From Candidatus Omnitrophota bacterium (GTDB lineage Bacteria > Omnitrophota > Omnitrophia > Omnitrophales > Aquincolibacteriaceae): DNA of 6,794 bases. The notes below the pieces were generated by a model, which did not search any database, was not told the origin of the DNA, and saw only the letters and a list, made by a program, of their open reading frames with translations. The stretch lies in NCBI GenBank assembly GCA_023819025.1, contig JAMWDC010000118.1:1-6794 (forward strand), read 5' to 3'. The position numbers and the translations under genes are program-made. This document shows positions 5,669 through 6,794 of this stretch, one piece after another (the stretch's first letter is position 1; each line of letters begins with the position of its first letter).

Positions 5669-6794
5669 ATGCCCAACTTACTCATTGAAATCGGAACCGA
5701 GGAATTACCCCTGGCAAGTTTGGATATGATTTATTCCGAACTTGCTTCAAAATTCAAGGGTGTCTTAGACACGTATCGGCTTGTCTTTCAGGATATCCTG
5801 GTCGAGGCGACACCCCGTCGGATTGCCTTGTTTGTCAGTGCGTTAGCCTCCAGACAGACCGATAAAATCGTTGAAATCACGGGGCCGTCCTTAGAAAAGG
5901 CTTATGACAGCGACGGCAGACCGACAGCGGCCCTTCAGGGGTTCTTGAAAAGCAAAGAGGTTTCTGCGAAAGATGCCAAGGTTAAGGAAACCCCCAAGGG
6001 GAAATTTGTGGTTGTTCAAAAAAAGGAAATCGGTAAACCCGCCGCCTCGGTTTTAAATACGGTGTTCCACGAAATTCTTTCCGCGTTAAATTTTCCCAAA
6101 ACCATGCGTTGGGAAAGTACCGGAATGCGTTTCCCGAGACCTGTTCGATGGCTGGTTGTCCTTTTGGGCGATAAAGTCATCCGTCTTCAATTGGCCGATG
6201 TGAAATCCGGCAATCAGAGTTTCGGGCATCGTTTTTTGTCACCCAAACCGTTTGTCTTGCGGCGCGCAGACTGGAAAGTTTACGAACATTCTTTAAAGCG
6301 GGCCCATGTGATTTTGAGTCTAAGGGCAAGAGAAGAAATGATCCGGAAGGCGCTTCAGGGACGGTTTCATCAGCGGCATTATGATGAAGATTTGATTCAT
6401 ACAACGGCCCAGCTCGTTGAGGAACCCTTTCTGATGGAAGGGAATTTTTCCAAGACCTACCTGGAGCTTCCGGCCGAAGTGCTGGCGAGCTGCATGAAGA
6501 AAAATCAGAAGATCTTCGCCTGTTATGACGCCAAGGGCCACTTGACAGGACGTTTTGTTGCGGTTCTGAACGGCAAACGGAGCGGGCTCTCCAAAATTCG
6601 TGCGGGCTATGAAAATGTTCTCGATGCACGCCTTCGGGATGCCCGTTATTTCTTCGAAGCCGATAGCAAGGAGCCTCTCGAAAAAAAGCTGCCCCTCTTG
6701 GAACAGATTGTTTATCTTGGCAGACTGGGAAACATGCGCGAGAAAACCGATCGACTCGAAAAACTGGCTGAAGCCTTTGCCTCCTTTGTCGGAC
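5669..6794 (+). CDS. glyS: Glycyl-tRNA synthetase beta subunit (3' partial)
   Basis: This is the beta subunit of alpha2-beta2 glycyl-tRNA synthetase, which provides most of the tRNA-Gly recognition and is required for charging with GlyQ. The window holds 375 codons, a little over half of the usual ~690 residues; the HD-like and C-terminal anticodon-binding (DALR-type) regions known in the family must lie beyond the right edge. Seen here are: the family N-terminus LLIEIGTEELP at 4-14; TPRRIAL at 48-54; MRW at 146-148 followed by FPRPVRW at 155-161 and a hydrophobic VVLLGD stretch; GHRF at 186-189; the MKKNQK segment at 276-281; and the LRDARYFFEAD stretch near 332-342, which precedes the NLPRL-equivalent KLPLLEQ. 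No frameshift or internal stop is seen. The start is set by the GAGGA site at 5659-5663. It is probably co-transcribed with glyQ, although the long spacer leaves room for separate control. Confidence 0.96.
   Translation, partial: MPNLLIEIGTEELPLASLDMIYSELASKFKGVLDTYRLVFQDILVEATPRRIALFVSALASRQTDKIVEITGPSLEKAYDSDGRPTAALQGFLKSKEVSAKDAKVKETPKGKFVVVQKKEIGKPAASVLNTVFHEILSALNFPKTMRWESTGMRFPRPVRWLVVLLGDKVIRLQLADVKSGNQSFGHRFLSPKPFVLRRADWKVYEHSLKRAHVILSLRAREEMIRKALQGRFHQRHYDEDLIHTTAQLVEEPFLMEGNFSKTYLELPAEVLASCMKKNQKIFACYDAKGHLTGRFVAVLNGKRSGLSKIRAGYENVLDARLRDARYFFEADSKEPLEKKLPLLEQIVYLGRLGNMREKTDRLEKLAEAFASFVG

Noticed and set aside
5524..5688. A 54-codon hydrophobic ORF starting at ATG 5524 that overlaps the glyS start
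   Set aside because: It has no ribosome binding site, and its Phe/Leu/Ser richness is what any T-rich repeat arm gives when translated. Conservation in relatives would be needed to revive it.
6177..6629. Minus-strand open frame of 150 codons
   Set aside because: It lies wholly antisense to well-conserved glyS, has no recognisable protein content, and is best explained by codon bias of the real gene.

Overview
The window looks like a short piece of a bacterial chromosome, or a whole small metagenomic contig, read in one direction. It holds three coding regions on the + strand: the 3' part of a very long gene of unknown function (2-4396, open to the left edge), glyQ (4489-5382), and the 5' part of glyS (5669 to the right edge). 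No RNA gene, insertion sequence, CRISPR array or attachment site is visible.

Organism: the split GlyRS alpha/beta pair indicates a bacterium. The long protein carries repeated Arg-Ser-Glu (RSE) motifs in charged linkers, of the kind I associate with very large proteins of Candidatus Omnitrophota (PVC superphylum). That placement is recollection plus inference and was not searched; I hold it at about even odds or slightly better.

Layout: the long ORF encodes at least 1454 residues (numbered here from GTG 32) with no family I recognise. It reads as four blocks of ordinary-looking sequence joined by three charged, low-complexity linkers, and each linker carries an RSE motif. The first linker is encoded by an imperfect inverted repeat with a purine-rich left arm and a pyrimidine-rich right arm. 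A 92-bp gap follows, with a good sigma70-like promoter placed so close to the glyQ start that the mRNA may be leaderless. GlyQ is complete and canonical. A 286-bp gap then separates glyQ from glyS, far longer than usual for this pair. It is bounded by a long purine-rich arm (overlapping the last glyQ codons) and a complementary-looking pyrimidine-rich arm that runs up to the glyS ribosome binding site.

Function: GlyQ and GlyS together form the bacterial heterotetrameric glycyl-tRNA synthetase that charges tRNA-Gly. The long gene has no evident functional tie to them. The part worth most attention is the link between the dispersed purine/pyrimidine inverted repeats and the RSE motif. The sequence suggests that a repeat tolerated between genes may also be translated as linker inside the giant protein.
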